From Solen grandis (taxonomy: Eukaryota; Mollusca; Bivalvia; Adapedonta; Solenidae), in contig CM037782.1 in the NCBI GenBank assembly GCA_021229015.1, positions 63,488,108 to 63,552,107 on the forward strand: DNA of 64,000 bases, given 5' to 3'. The notes under the pieces are model-generated. The model saw only the letters and a program-made list of their open reading frames with translations, did no database searches and had not been told where the DNA came from. Of this stretch, positions 24,972 to 37,655 are shown piece by piece (the first letter of the stretch is position 1; the number at the start of each line of letters is the position of its first letter). Made by a program: the position numbers and the translations under genes.

Positions 24972-25401
24972 GCTAATAATCTTTTTGCCTCCGTTCTCAT
25001 CCTCCTGAGATTTCAAACTTTTCTTTGATGATATTGTTCCAATTCACCTCTCATAACCCCGCATTGCCGTTCTTCTCTCTGGTAAATTGCATTCTAAACT
25101 CGGATTCTCTCTTAAGTATTTCACTTCAAACTTCAAAAGGAACAACTATGATGATTAAACACGGCTTAAGGGCAACTTGATCCGCTAGCCACCGGTCCGG
25201 TTTACCTGTGTAATGCCGACCTAGATACACCGACTTGTGGATCCATATTGTAACGGTATGGCGTCACCCCACGCAATCAATCTAATAGTCAAAATCTTTC
25301 TCCGGTCGATCGCTCTATACTGAGTAACTCAGTCACGTATCTCGATCAGACTGTAGTAAGAAAACAACCTTCTAGTGAGCTTGTATTGGTTTTGTTGATA
25401 A

Positions 25402-25403
<2 letters not shown>

Positions 25404-25443
<40 letters not shown>
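25404..25443. repeat. (TC)n microsatellite
   Basis: About 19 TC units. Confidence 0.95.
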
Positions 25444-25446
<3 letters not shown>

Positions 25447-25773
25447 TCTACCTTAAAGATGTTTGAATGTGTCCCTCTTACCTAAAACAGTTTATTCCTC
25501 GGTGTGATATGCAAGATTTTCCGACATGTCCATTTTTGAAGCACTATAATCAGTAATTATTTCAGCCCTTATATTAACCCAAACCACTTAAATTCACTAA
25601 ATTTTTTACTCCTCAACTCGCGCGCACACACATACCATCATTGTAATGCGACAATCTGATTGACTTGAGTAAGTAAGAGAAATAGTCCTGCACAATGATA
25701 TTAGTACCGATTCATTATGTATTTATAGAGGTTTTGAGATATGTCTCTTTCTTTGAACATCTATCTATACTAG

Positions 25774-26072
25774 TCCCGGTTACCGAATGGTTCGAGCGTC
25801 CGCCCCATCACCGGAGGATCTTGGGTCAGATTCCCGGCTGCGACATACCAAAGTCGTTTATATGACTTCGATATGTTTCCCTTACTAGGTGCTCTCGGCT
25901 AAAAAGGTATTTCCAGGACTGATTGACCCTGTGTCAAGATGATATGACTTGGTGTGGTATCATAGCATTTGTCTACAGGGTAATGGAATAGAACAGAATC
26001 TTTCTTTTATTTGACATATACATAGTCCCCAAATGACCGAAATACTGTCGATTGGACATTAACCCCAAATTT
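25774..26072 (+). repeat. tRNA-derived SINE, copy 4
   Basis: Head ccggttaccgaatggttcga with a diverged B box (gggtcagattcccgg), body tatttccaggactgattgac and tgtcaagatgatatgacttg, and tail tgtcgattggacattaaccc. More diverged than copy 3, which lies 0.8 kb upstream in the same orientation. Confidence 0.8.
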
Positions 26073-26305
26073 ACTCGTACACCCACCAATTTTCTGTTCT
26101 TCATTTATTTGAATATATGCGTATTGCAATGAATACGCGGCTCATGATATTGATTGCCTGTATACTGCAGGTTTATTAATTATGCCGGTTTCAATCCACC
26201 TGACTGATTCTACTGAACTGATACTATTAGTTTCCATGGTTATCAGAAAATCAGTCTAATTCTCTGTATTGCAAGACACCGTTTTTTTCTAGCTTAACAC
26301 AGAAA

Positions 26306-26494
26306 ATGTCAATTTATACGACAAATAAGGTCAATAGAAATCTCAGTATGATATATATGATTGTAGCTACATATTGCCTATGTGTAGATACGATTTCTTG
26401 TCCGTCTACAACCAATGAGATAGCTATCAATAAAACAAAGCCCCCCAGTAACGTTGATCAGTATGAAGTGCTATGGCACAGGAATCGGTTTCAG
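26306..26494 (+). other. Possible signal-peptide-coding exon
   Basis: An ATG at 26306 (a second at 26348) opens a frame with a hydrophobic stretch MIYMIVATYCLCV, then Cys and NKT (possible N-glycosylation). It ends at a plausible donor (ttcag|gtaaat) in phase 0. It could be a first exon of a secreted or membrane protein or a third alternative start for the downstream gene. No homology is recognised and chance is not excluded. Confidence 0.2.
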
Positions 26495-28889
26495 GTAAAT
26501 GCTTTTTTGTCCTTGGCTTTCGTCCAAAACAAATCCGATATCAAATCAGTATCAAAATCAATTAATGAACCAGATCCTGGCGTATCCTTCATTCAAACAA
26601 AGATAATCTCCATGTACATATAATCGCTGGTCAGATATTGAATATTGTAGACAAAACAATCAAGACGAGGTATCATCAGAAGCCTCGATAGAAATATACA
26701 ACTACCATCAACTACATTTCGAATGCTTTGATGTTTACTTCTTACAATATCGTTTGTAATTGCCTACTCGAACTCTCCTACAAAGACCTATAATTCTCCC
26801 AACTCTGGTCCTTAATTGTTTACTTTGATTTGTTTGGTTTACCAAGGTAGACTACATTTTTTTTTGTGTTTGTTTAGATATTTATTCCTTCATTCTAAAA
26901 CTGACTTCCCGTAAATCTCCCCTTTCTGTACGTTCTACTCAAATCCCATTTAAAATATACTTTAAATATATACATCCTTGACCTAAGTATTACACCAATA
27001 GCTGAACTCTTACACTTTTGGTATTGACCTAGTTACACAACAATTTATCTTTACACTTCTTTAGGAAATAAGTAGAAAAATGTACACACATGATGTATAA
27101 ACATATACGATAAATGATTCAAAAAGAAACGCAACGAGAGATAATTAGATTCGAGGCCAGTGTGGAAGTTACAAGTCAAACTTGGAAATTATTTTCATAG
27201 GGAATATTTAATATGATTATGTATAGGAAATCATTAGAGTTTTCACAGCGCGATGCAATATTTACAAACAGTAGCTATCGATGTATTGATTAATTCTTTC
27301 TTGCTTGGTGTTCCAAACAATTATTGCGTCAACAAGTGTGCAGATGTTCACACGACACCATTAGCACCAGATAAATAGATTTATCATACTGTTACACAAT
27401 GTTTAGAAGTGACATATAAGGACAATGAAAGGAAATTTCATAGAACAAGCTCGTACCCCGCGACTTTCCATTAGTTCCGTTCAAAGCAACTAATTTAAAC
27501 AAAATCCTCTTCTTGTGTGTTTTCTTGTTTGGGTTTTACCAGTCTATCTACATTATTTCAGTTATTTTCTCTACATGAGTTAGATATATTGTTGTCTTAG
27601 GGGTATCACGGTATAAACAAGTGGCATAAAACCGCACATTATTCTGACACCGGCCTTCCGGTCTTGAGACTGACTTTATATGCATGGAACAGCAAGGGAG
27701 ATGTACCACTACATACTATTATGACTTTGTATATCGAACCAACGACTTCCGCTTTACGAGAGACCAATTACCGCTTCTTTTTCTTTTTCTTCTTCGTCTT
27801 CTTTTTCTTCTACTTTAACGGCTCAGTGTCTCAAGCGGAGCAAACAGCACTTGATTGGCCATCATAAGAAATACATTTAGTGTCTCAAATGTGACCTTAG
27901 AAGTGTATTTGAGATGAAAGGTCGAAGGTCAGAACACTGGATTTGTGTTGTCATCAAAAACAAAGCGGCGATGCGAGCGTATGAACCACCATCTGCCAAA
28001 GTTCTAGTAGACTGAAAGTCTTTTTGCCGTTGTTGTTGTTGTTGTTGTTTGCGATGGGTTTGCCATAGACTTTTAAAATGGTTTGACAGAAGTACTGAAG
28101 TTTCACAATCGTTTTGCAAACGCACGTGTTTTTAAGAGTCAGTTACATGTAGCGATCTCTGGCCACTAGTCAAATATGTACGTGTAATAAAACCTCGACT
28201 GCCAAATCTTGACATATGGTTGCGTTAACTAGTTCAGTTTGTACATAAATGATTAATTGTAATCCGCATTGTTTTGTTGTTGTTTTTTTTCTTTAGTATT
28301 GATTTAAATTTTCGGAATTTACAGAACTAACAGAATAACTTTCTCCGATATTGAAAGTAAATTAATTAGGAATATAATGTGTACCTTAATGTCATTTCAT
28401 TGAATAGACTGACACCAAAGACATATTTAACAAAGATAGGAAACTCCAGTAAAAGCCAGTGGAAAATATTGCTTAGGCACACATCAGAAAACTAATTTTC
28501 TAACTTTTCAAAAACATATTTAAACACATACACACACAGAGTGAGGAAAATTTAACCATATTATAAATTTATCATTTCTCTCATATATGGAATTATTTTC
28601 AATTTGATTTATCTTCAAAATTCTTTTAAATTGTGACTTAAATTCAGTCAGCGTAGCAGAAAAGAAATGAACCATAAAAGTAATGAACCATAAAAGTAAT
28701 TAACATTACACAGTTCTTTTCAGCAGGTACTTTTCTATTTTACAGGTAACTTTTGTATTAATCGACTTATTTTAATAGATAAGATGTCATTTTGATGGTA
28801 ATGCAATGTCCTTTTGAAAGATACACTTTACTTTCACATATCTTCAATAGAAAGGAAGATACTTTGCGAGAAATGGACTTTTTTTAGAC
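26495..28889. other. Putative intron with a degraded SINE
   Basis: No gene recognised. It holds the reversed SINE at 27.5 kb, a TTC/TTT-rich stretch (27776-27812) and a GTT run (28030-28055). Confidence 0.4.
27536..27765 (-). repeat. tRNA-derived SINE, degraded copy
   Basis: Contains, in reverse, the family phrases ctgacaccggccttccggtc, agcaagggag and tatatcgaaccaacgac (B-box remnant). The head and tail are diverged, so this is an old copy. Confidence 0.55.
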
Positions 28890-29102
28890 TTAGACAAGTT
28901 GCCAATCTCTGTTTAATAAGTAGTGACTTTTTGTTTGTTAAATTCCACTGGTATGTTGAGCCCATGAGGATACAACAAAAATATAATATAATACAATTTT
29001 AACTACTAGTAAGTAATACGTCGTAAATAGAAATGCTTGTATATAACATACTGTAACATGTTAGACAACTACTTATTAAACAGAGATTGGCAACTTGTCT
29101 AA
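28890..29102. repeat. Perfect 35-bp inverted repeat (foldback)
   Basis: The left arm 28890-28924 (begins ttagacaagttgccaatctc) and right arm 29068-29102 are exact reverse complements over 35 bp, separated by 143 bp. A transcript would form a long hairpin. There is no coding content. The right arm is followed after 2 nt by a separate palindrome. Confidence 0.9.
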
Positions 29103-29104
29103 AT

Positions 29105-29134
29105 GCATGGGCATCATATTTATGATGCCCATGC
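29105..29134. repeat. 30-nt near-perfect palindrome
   Basis: gcatgggcatcata, two bases, then tatgatgcccatgc. The 14-bp arms are exact complements with a 2-nt centre, a strong cruciform or hairpin candidate directly abutting the 35-bp inverted repeat. Confidence 0.9.
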
Positions 29135-29319
29135 TCGAATTAATACTTAACACAAAGTAATACTGACCTTCCTAAATAAGGCTGAAACATATTTCACCGT
29201 TATTTGTTTTACGGATTTTTCAATTACATGGTACTGTGTGACTATGCTGACTTATTGATTTACATTATTTATTAAAATTAAATATATGGATTACTTTATA
29301 AGAACAACAAGACTATTAG

Positions 29320-29530
29320 TACTGGTATAGCATTCAGACTCGGAGCTCAGCAGTCGAGGGTAGATCCTTGACGGGTTGGTCCGGTGTCAGGATGGTTCCT
29401 GACGCGATGTGGCCACATGCATTATGTTGCTTGACTATGGCATGATATCGCAGAGAGACATTTCTTCTTCTTTTTCCTGGATACAACGTGCTGCAATGGA
29501 AACTGTCGATGGGACGCAAAAAACATGCAA
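29320..29530 (+). repeat. SINE-related fragment, degraded
   Basis: The phrases gggttggtccggtgtcagga, gatgtggccacatgcat, atggcatgatatcgcag and tgtcgatgggacgcaaa match the body and tail of the main SINE. The head is barely recognisable. Confidence 0.5.
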
Positions 29531-31689
29531 ACAAATAAAAAGTAATAAGCTGTCAAACCAACATGAAAAGGCGCAAAAACAGAATTGAAGCTATGTTCAT
29601 ACTTTCATTATGTATGTAAACCTATGTTAATCAACGAGCATTCCCAGAACACCTAATCTACAAGCTTGTGTAAAATCATACATATTTCAAAAGGTAATAA
29701 TCATTAACTTGGGATTTTCCCTAGTCACTTATTGGTAAGTTTAAAACAGCGAATTATACCGAGTATTCCCGAACCCCTGGTGATATTGTTTAAAGAAAAT
29801 ATACCAAAAACTTTGACACGAATGTAATAGAATATTTTATACTATTACTGAATATTAATCAATAAATCTAATATTGCCGATAAAAATACTATTTTTGAAA
29901 CCTAACAGGCTACAATGCCATTTATAGCTTATGTTGCTAAAAACAAAACTGAAGCAGGTATCCATTGTTTAAACGCTAGTTCTTCACTAGATTATAGTGT
30001 ATTCTTAATACCTATGACTTCATTTAATTTACGATTTAGAAACATAAAACTTTTTTTTGTAATTCATACAAAATCCTCTCGACGTTTCCTGTGTTTGAAG
30101 CGGAGTTTTTGCCGGAGAATTTCTGGCGAAAGTCTCGCCCTGAATGGAGTTCGATCTCTACTTTCGGATCTGTGGTCACTAAGTCCATCACTGGATCCAA
30201 ACTTTAGGTGTATCCCCTTTACTATTTACACGTGTTGGTGCGTCTCTAGGACATTTCATATATTGGAGACCAGGTGTCTGCCATATATCCAAACTTTGAA
30301 AGATTAATAGTAAATACATTAACTGTTTTCCACGTTAAGTATTTAAACTCAGGTCTGTCATTGATATAAATTTTCGTTTATATGATTAAAGACAGTTTTA
30401 TCACTTTATCAAGTCATACTTACGAAATTTTGAGTGTCATAAATTTAGTTCAGATGACATTAGATAACGTTTTAGATTATTTTACAAGAGCACTCTTTAT
30501 CTCTTGAATGCATGTCTTTGATGTTTCAGTATCATATTCTATTTATCTAAAAGTTATATGCATATTTTCAGATGTTCAGATTTTTCACCAAGGTTATTGC
30601 CAAATATGACTTGTATTTTGTTCCAAACTTCGAATCAGAAATGGTTCAAAATATGCATGTTTATCAACATAAAAGCACATTATTTTTCCGAGTAATAAGT
30701 TGAAATAAAATACACGTCATTAATATAAATTAATATAATGGATGAGGTCTGTTCAGATGAACTATGAGCTTGCAGGCTGTGTGTACGATCCCCATTGAGG
30801 TAAGATCGGTTGCCGACATCCAGAAACCACAGGTCGGGGATAGGTCGCTAGGAGTCACATGATTGTTCGTCTGATGATTCTCTTCAGTTACACTGCTAAA
30901 ACTTTTGCCAAACACATCAGATGTTCAGAGCTTAGGGCTGCTTGTCGCAATGGTCTTACGTAGATGACGGCACTTTTTTTTTGCTAGAAGTCGGCAATCA
31001 GTACGTTTCTATGTTACATTCGCCGCTGACAACGGGACTAAGTTTATGAGTTCGATACCAGCGGGGCCGGGACAGACATTTATTCAGACTTTATTTTCCT
31101 TTTTTTTTATTTCTTCTTGGGTCGATTTTAAACCTACAATATTTACTTTGCCCTTTTGGTGGTCCCTGGGTTTGACCATAAATTAGCGCACGGGAAGGTC
31201 ATGCGTCTTGCCTGCAGCGTGGTTATAACCCACAAGACTCGGATCCGAAGTCTTGTATGCTACCCTCCTAAAATGTTTTCAGGACTTTCCAAAGCGCAAA
31301 ATATTCCTACATTACAGGAACCGTCGAAAGGGGTCAGCGAAATTTCAACTTTAACCTTTTCTTAAAACATAAGTTCTTGGCGATTTCTTTGGTCCTGGGC
31401 AAAAGGGGAAGTAATTAAACTGTTCAGTCGACTTCGTTAAACAAGAACCCGAGCATGTTCGTGTATTGTCCACGTAGTGCGTTCTTTTGGGGTATTTTTA
31501 TTATGTGCGCATATATACATGAACGTGATTGTTTGTTTAAATACAAATATTCGGACGAAGTGCAGCAGGGTGGCTACACTACTCTCGGAGTCTAAGATGT
31601 TGTGTTTTTTTTTATCTCATTTATTATTTAACACAGACAGTTTTATTACATTGAATTCTGAGTAAAGTTAGCATCTTATGGCATTGGTA
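29531..31689. other. Putative intron, no gene recognised
   Basis: Small ORFs only, such as the frame at 29915-30307. Composition and the lack of flanking splice structure do not support any as genes. Confidence 0.4.
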
Positions 31690-31765
31690 TATCTCCAGTG
31701 TACTTGTTACCAGGATGATTTGACTGGGTGTGGTATAACACCACTTGTCTCATGGTCTTAGTTTA
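31690..31765 (+). repeat. SINE body fragment
   Basis: ccaggatgatttgactgggt and gtggtataacaccacttgtc match the central body of the main SINE family. Head and tail are missing. Confidence 0.45.
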
Positions 31766-31854
31766 AACTGATATATGTCAACATCTCTTCGGGAACAAGT
31801 TCTTATACCTTGTACTTATCCCTCTCAAAGGTTCTCTGATTCTTGGCTCCCAAC

Positions 31855-31922
31855 CCCAGTGGGATTTGAACCTTCATCCACCGGATCCGCAGTCAGACGC
31901 ACTACCACTGAACCTCTCTACC
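31855..31922 (-). repeat. tRNA-derived pseudogene or SINE head
   Basis: On the minus strand ggttcagtggtagtgcgtct is followed by a B box ggttcaaatccc, a tRNA-like A/B arrangement. It appears distinct from the main SINE family. I could not form a full cloverleaf, so it is not called a functional tRNA. Confidence 0.45.
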
Positions 31923-32427
31923 TCACATAAGCTATACATATACTCATTGTATAATATCAGAAATGTATTTTTAAAACATCAGTCTGCTTAGGAACTGAAG
32001 AAAAATGTCATTCTATTTTGAAGTGTAATCAATTCTTAATTATGTCAATTGGTGTACTAATCGTATATCCATTATTATTTACCTAAACTTTTATGTCCGC
32101 GTATTGGAAAACTTGATCAATCAAATGACGTTTCCGAAGACTTAAATGAATTCTTCTTTAGTCCATTTAAAGTCAGTGCAGTACCATGGGAAACCCGTGA
32201 TCTGTTTGGTAAATAGTCACAACCCACAGTCAGGCGACGTGTTGCGTCATGGTTAAATTTATTGAATCACATTTAAATTTAAACCTGTATCTATTATGTC
32301 GTTTGGGAAACAAGTCTTTACTACTTATATTAATCCCTTACGGTCGTATTAGTACTTTGCACCTCCAGAGAATTCTCGTCCCCAGCTTGGAGCAAACTCG
32401 CAAATTTATTATCCATATTAATGAACG

Positions 32428-32471
<44 letters not shown>

Positions 32472-34579
32472 AGTTCTGTCCCACGCATGCAGTCACGGTA
32501 ACTTCGACTTCTGATTTCTTGCTGTATGATTTAAAAAGAAATTAAATATAAATTTACAGAGAGAGGGCTGATAAAGTTTTCAATATTCTATCTTAACATG
32601 ATACAGGATCATAAATCTTCAAGTCATACCTTAATTGACTGACATGTGTTTCAAGATTTGAATATAATCACCTAATCCCGAAATGATACCTTCTTATGCT
32701 ATATAAAACTATATGTGTTGCACCACACATACACATAGTTGTGCAACATGCAACTACTTATTTGTAATCCTATATATAAGTTACCCAGTCTACACGGTTG
32801 GTATGTTTTGGAGTTTTCTCTGGCATATGTACATGTATAATTATGTATATGGTAGCAACGTCCAGATCTGTAATTAATGCACTTAACTACTGACTTTCAA
32901 CATGTCAAGACGTTCTAATTACCCGAGTACATTTTATCTATTACTTTGTGCTTCTTTATTTATTTATTTTATTTTTTTTGATTTTGTAGATTTAATATGC
33001 ATGTGAAGCAGAATTTCTTATATTGTCAGTATTTTCATACCCTTTTCTCACGTTTTGAATTATTTATCTTTTCGGATCACTAAAATGTTAGGTGATTTAA
33101 ATTCGGAAATGGTGGCAGAACCTTAGTTTAATTGATTAAGTATCAATAACCTTTTCTCTCGGTCGCTTTAACATTCAAGTAGGTTGCCAACTTTATATCA
33201 TTTTTGTTTACCAGCTTACAAATTGAAGTAGAATTAATCGCAAGCCCGTGTGTTATGAACCAATTAAAGCAAACTAACTTCTCCGCGCCACTTCTGTTAT
33301 GTATTTCCTTCACCAAAAACCTTAAGACCTTGTACAAATAGTTGTTATGTCGACAAAAGTAAACTATCGATATTTCCCCTGTGTACCAATATATTTCCGT
33401 TTTAATAAAAGAGAAGAATGTCCAAAAACACGACTATCCCCGACAAACATAATGGTCCAACCTGTTAAAGGGAGAAACTTAGTTTTACCTATTCATGTTG
33501 AACAATTATTGACACTTAGTTATACGTACAGCGGGCCATTCATCCAGTAAGCAATAACTTGCACCCATCGCATTTATCAGTCAGCTTAACAAAATGAACG
33601 GACGCCATTTTGGATTTACCGTCATTTGAAGTGCTATTTAAACATTCAGTATTTACGATATGAGTTCAACACAGCTTTTCTAATCAAACTTGATGAGGGT
33701 ATAGGGAAACATGTAACTGAGTTCATGGAATTTCTTCCAAAGCTAAACAAATGGTTCTCTGGCATGATAACAAGTGAACAGCTTGAACGCAAGTTGGAAA
33801 GACTCTGGATTACTGTACAAATAAATAACGTCCGGGGAGCGTCGTGCTTTCTTACGTGAAATGGTATATTTGAGAATGTGACGTGAAGATGATCGTTTTG
33901 TGACTTTTGTAGGATATTATTATAAAAATGAGCACATACCGGTCATCTTTGGATACTAGTAGATCTAGTTGTGTGAGTATTCAACCAACGTAAATTTCTC
34001 TATCATTTTTGTGAACAAGGTATGGGTGTATGGCATGCAATTTATCATATTTATATATGAAAGTATTATATTTTTTATGAAACGGTCATTGAAGGAATAT
34101 ATGTGTATACAGGCGCAATCTATGCCTGTATATATCGAAGAACATTAAACTAAAAATGTTTTCAATAGTTTCTTAAATAGTGAAATTATTAACAAATTAA
34201 CATAATTGTTAAAGTAATTAAATGATACTCTGAACTGATGTTAACATTTTATTTGAATATTGCCAAGGAAAGCTACAGGGGTTTCTTAAAATTTAAAAAG
34301 GACCATTCCGGTCGTATTCAGTGGATAAGATCATGTATTGACTTGGTTTTCTCTTGGCATTTTTTGTTACTCACGACGGTCATTATAACACCAGAGCAGT
34401 ACATGTATTTGAAAACATCTGATTTGCATTCGTTTAGGATTCAGTGATAGTTATCGAGGAAGAAATATCTTTCTTTTGATGAAGAAGCCTGTTTTTTAAT
34501 TGACACCGTAATGTATGTGTGCATAATAATCAAACCAGATAATTGCTTTTCAGTAAATTTTTTAGTAATTATGCGAATG
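31923..34579. other. Putative intron, no gene recognised
   Basis: Contains a (TC)n microsatellite at 32431-32470 and a short inverted repeat near 32716-32752. The frame at 33647-33859 has a protein-like central part (TEFMEFLPKLNKWFSGM) but no domain or neighbour to support it. Confidence 0.4.
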
Positions 34580-35115
34580 GTCCCGATGACCGAGTGGTTA
34601 GAGCGTCTGCAAATGGAGGTCAGGGGTTCGATATCCGTACGCGACATACAGTAATGATTATGAACGATGTTAGTATGACTCCCTTGCTTGACGCACAACA
34701 TAAGTTTCAAGTTTCAAGTTTTTTTTATTTTTAAATTCCAGAAGGCCATAGACCCATGTGGCAATTTTACATGATGGCAGGTAATGTGAATACAACATGT
34801 ATAAAATTTTATATACATTTACACACATATGAAAATAAACACACATATGCTACATTCTCATAATACTCGTAATACTCATAATACCCCCCTCCCCCACACA
34901 CACACACACAAATAGATGTTCATACGCTCATACATAGACTGGAAGTTCCAGGACTGTTTGTTCCGGTGTCAGGGTAATGTGACTGGTGTGGTATCATGCC
35001 ACATATCTACGGAGTGATAGTGAGAATGCAGTGAGATAGTACTATACGAGTATCGGTATTTATGGAGAAAATAGATCCCTTATGATTGATATGCTGTCGG
35101 TGGAACGTTAAATAC
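34580..35115 (+). repeat. tRNA-derived SINE, copy 5, interrupted by an insertion
   Basis: The head and B box (ggttcgatatcc, ~34625-34636) run to tgactcccttgcttgacgc near 34693. The body resumes near 34924-34940 (ggaagttccaggactgtttg), then gtatcatgccacatatctac and tail gtcggtggaacgttaaatac. About 230 bp lies between. It begins near a repeated ttcaag motif and a T-run and ends with C-run and CA repeats, consistent with a second insertion inside the SINE. Confidence 0.75.
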
Positions 35116-36021
35116 AATCAAACTCAATTTATAATGGACATACGGACAATAAATTGCCGTTTGATAAAGAATAACAATCAATCTTAATACAATATTCATC
35201 ACCAGTTACAATGGTCAGAAAATATCTCTAATGAATCGAGTAAATACATATTCATATTTATCTACGACAAACAATGGAGTCTATATGTTTAAAAAATATA
35301 GAAAGATATATATCTTTTTTTTTTTCTTTTTTTTTTTTCTAAATGTGAAAAAAAAAGAATTCAACTAAAGTTCATCCCTAGATTAAGGGAAAATAATGCA
35401 TCATTTTATCCTGAGAATGCTTTTAAGATATTGCCTGTGTTTATTAACATTTCTGCATGACTAGGTGTAAGTAAACACATTTAATTTACAAAGGCGGTAA
35501 GGAAACACTTTGAAGAGTTTAATAAAAAGGAACAAGAATTAAGTACCTCTATTCAAATTGCCATTTTCTCGATGTATGCTCAAAGTTTACTCAAATTACA
35601 AATGATAAAAGAAGTAATACTTTATCATACGATATCGGATTTTGACAGCGTACAGTAAGATTAAGATAGAATTAAATGATTAATTTTCATCGACTTGACA
35701 CTGGCTTTTCGAAATTATTATTATTTTACCATTTTAAATGCCCAAACAATTTATATAATTCATTTAAATTCGTCTCAAGTATTGATGTTATTCAGCTGGA
35801 AGAAGTTACTCTTTATTTATTGCTTAGTTTTAGTTATCCTATGATAAAATAACGCTATTACATTACTATTAAAATGGCCCTTTTTTCATAATTTAATTTA
35901 ATTCATTCATTCATTCATTCATTCATTCATTCATTCAAACAGAAAAAGTTCCTTTCATATTATGATTAACGATAACGTCCTGAATTCTCTTCAAGAAAAG
36001 GAAAAACGTATTATTTCATTA

Positions 36022-36052
<31 letters not shown>

Positions 36053-36924
36053 ACATCATCATCATCGTCGTCGCTGTCAGTGGTTTAGTATCATAGTAAA
36101 ATGATGATAATCCAATTTCAAATTTAATATTATCATTAGTTTTATCTATTGTCACATTCATAAATATTATCTTCTTCTTAGTTGTCGTCGTAATTAACAT
36201 CATCATCATCATCATCATCATATCATCATCGCCATAATCATCACAATAAATATCATATACTGATCCTGTCCTCAACATTACACTGTCATAGCCCAGTGCA
36301 ATAAAAGTGTGCCACATGGATTATGCGATCTTAACCTAATTATTGCCAGCGTGTCGTTAGATCGGAAAATTTAATACCTGCCATTGTGCGATATGTTAAA
36401 GGTATTGGTGTATTTAGCACATGCGAGAGAGACCGCCACCTATAAAGAGCCTTAAAGATGTTTAAACCAGCCAAAACAGCAAATCTTTCGGTTTGTATGA
36501 TTCTCAGCAGATTTTACAACCTGCTTGCATACACACATAAAATACAAAAATAAAGAGCTAAAAAAATAGTGAACATATGTTTAATAATAAACTCGAATTC
36601 TTCGACGAAAAAGAAATCATGAATAATACCCTGTCCTTGTTATCACCATCTATCGAGGGTTTCCGGTTTAATCCAGACTTTCTGTGAGCTTATACGGATC
36701 AATTGAGATTTCTTTTCTGGTCCCTCTTCAAACAGGTCAGGCATCGTGGGGAAGTTCAGAAAGTCTATCTAAACAGTTTGATTATAGTATAGTCTACATC
36801 GGGGACATCACGCTAGTCTTCATCGGGGACAAGAAAATCCATGGTAGAGATGATTCGCAGAAATAAATTATCGCGAAATTATGAATTCGCGAAAATATAT
36901 GAAGGGAGGGGGGTTAATGGAGAA
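35116..36924. other. Putative intron, simple-sequence rich
   Basis: Contains an ATTC/TTCA tetranucleotide run (35901-35937) and two ATC runs (36023-36066 and 36199-36229). No gene recognised. Confidence 0.45.
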
Positions 36925-37400
36925 TTTTAGCTCACCTGAGCATCACACTGCGTCCGTCGTCCGTCGTCGTGCGTCGTCAACAATTTTCTTTAAACGACAT
37001 CTCCTCTGAAACCGCTGGACAGAATTTGATTAAACTTGGCACAGATGATCCTTAGGTGAACCTTTACAACAGTTGCTAAAATAAACTTGATCCATGTAAA
37101 CTGTGGTTGCCATAGGAACGGAAAGGGAAAAAAGAAAACTTTAAAAATCATCTTCTTCAAAACTACTGGCCAGATTTCAAAATGTTTTAGTACATGTGTT
37201 CCTTAGGTTATCCTAATTTTTTTAATTATTCTGATCCGTAAAAAAACATGGCCGTCAGGGACGGGGCTAATATGCCTTAAATGTATATAGTGAAAACTTT
37301 AAACGACATTTCCTCTGAAACCGCTAGACAGAATTTGATTAAATTTAGCAGGGAATGATTCTTGGGTGAACCTTCACAAAAGTTGCTTACATAAACTTGA
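36925..37400. mobile_element. Left part of a GCTCACCTGAG-bounded element
   Basis: Begins ttttagctcacctgagca, followed by a cgtccgtcgt repeat. It has two copies about 311 bp apart of a unit starting ctttaaacgacat and containing cctctgaaaccgct and agaatttgattaaa. The second copy ends abruptly where a SINE head begins (~37400). This boundary and the internal units are typical of a non-autonomous element widespread in bivalves. No coding sequence. Confidence 0.7.
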
Positions 37401-37655
37401 TGCGACGGGTTAGAGCGTCTGCATCGAGAGAGGGAAGTAAATTCCCGACTGAAACATTTTAAATTTGTTAAAGTAATGGTGCTGTTAAAGCTCCCTTGCG
37501 GGACGACTTGAATTGAAATAAGGGTAGCACCGGGACTGGTTGACCCGGTGTCAAGATAATGTGACTGGGTGTGGTATCATGCCACATGTCTACGGCGTGG
37601 TACTGAAATGCGGCAGCACTATAGACTTAGTCTTCAAAGGACTAAAACGTTAATC
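37401..37655 (+). repeat. tRNA-derived SINE, copy 6 (5'-truncated)
   Basis: Starts within the A box (gggttagagcgtctgcat) directly against the preceding element. The body agctcccttgcgggacgact, accgggactggttgacccgg and gtggtatcatgccacatgtc is well preserved, with tail aaaacgttaatcccaacac. Confidence 0.8.

Noticed and set aside
15170..31922. Functional tRNA genes at the tRNA-like boxes
   Set aside because: A and B boxes are present, but acceptor and anticodon stems do not pair convincingly; better explained as SINE heads.
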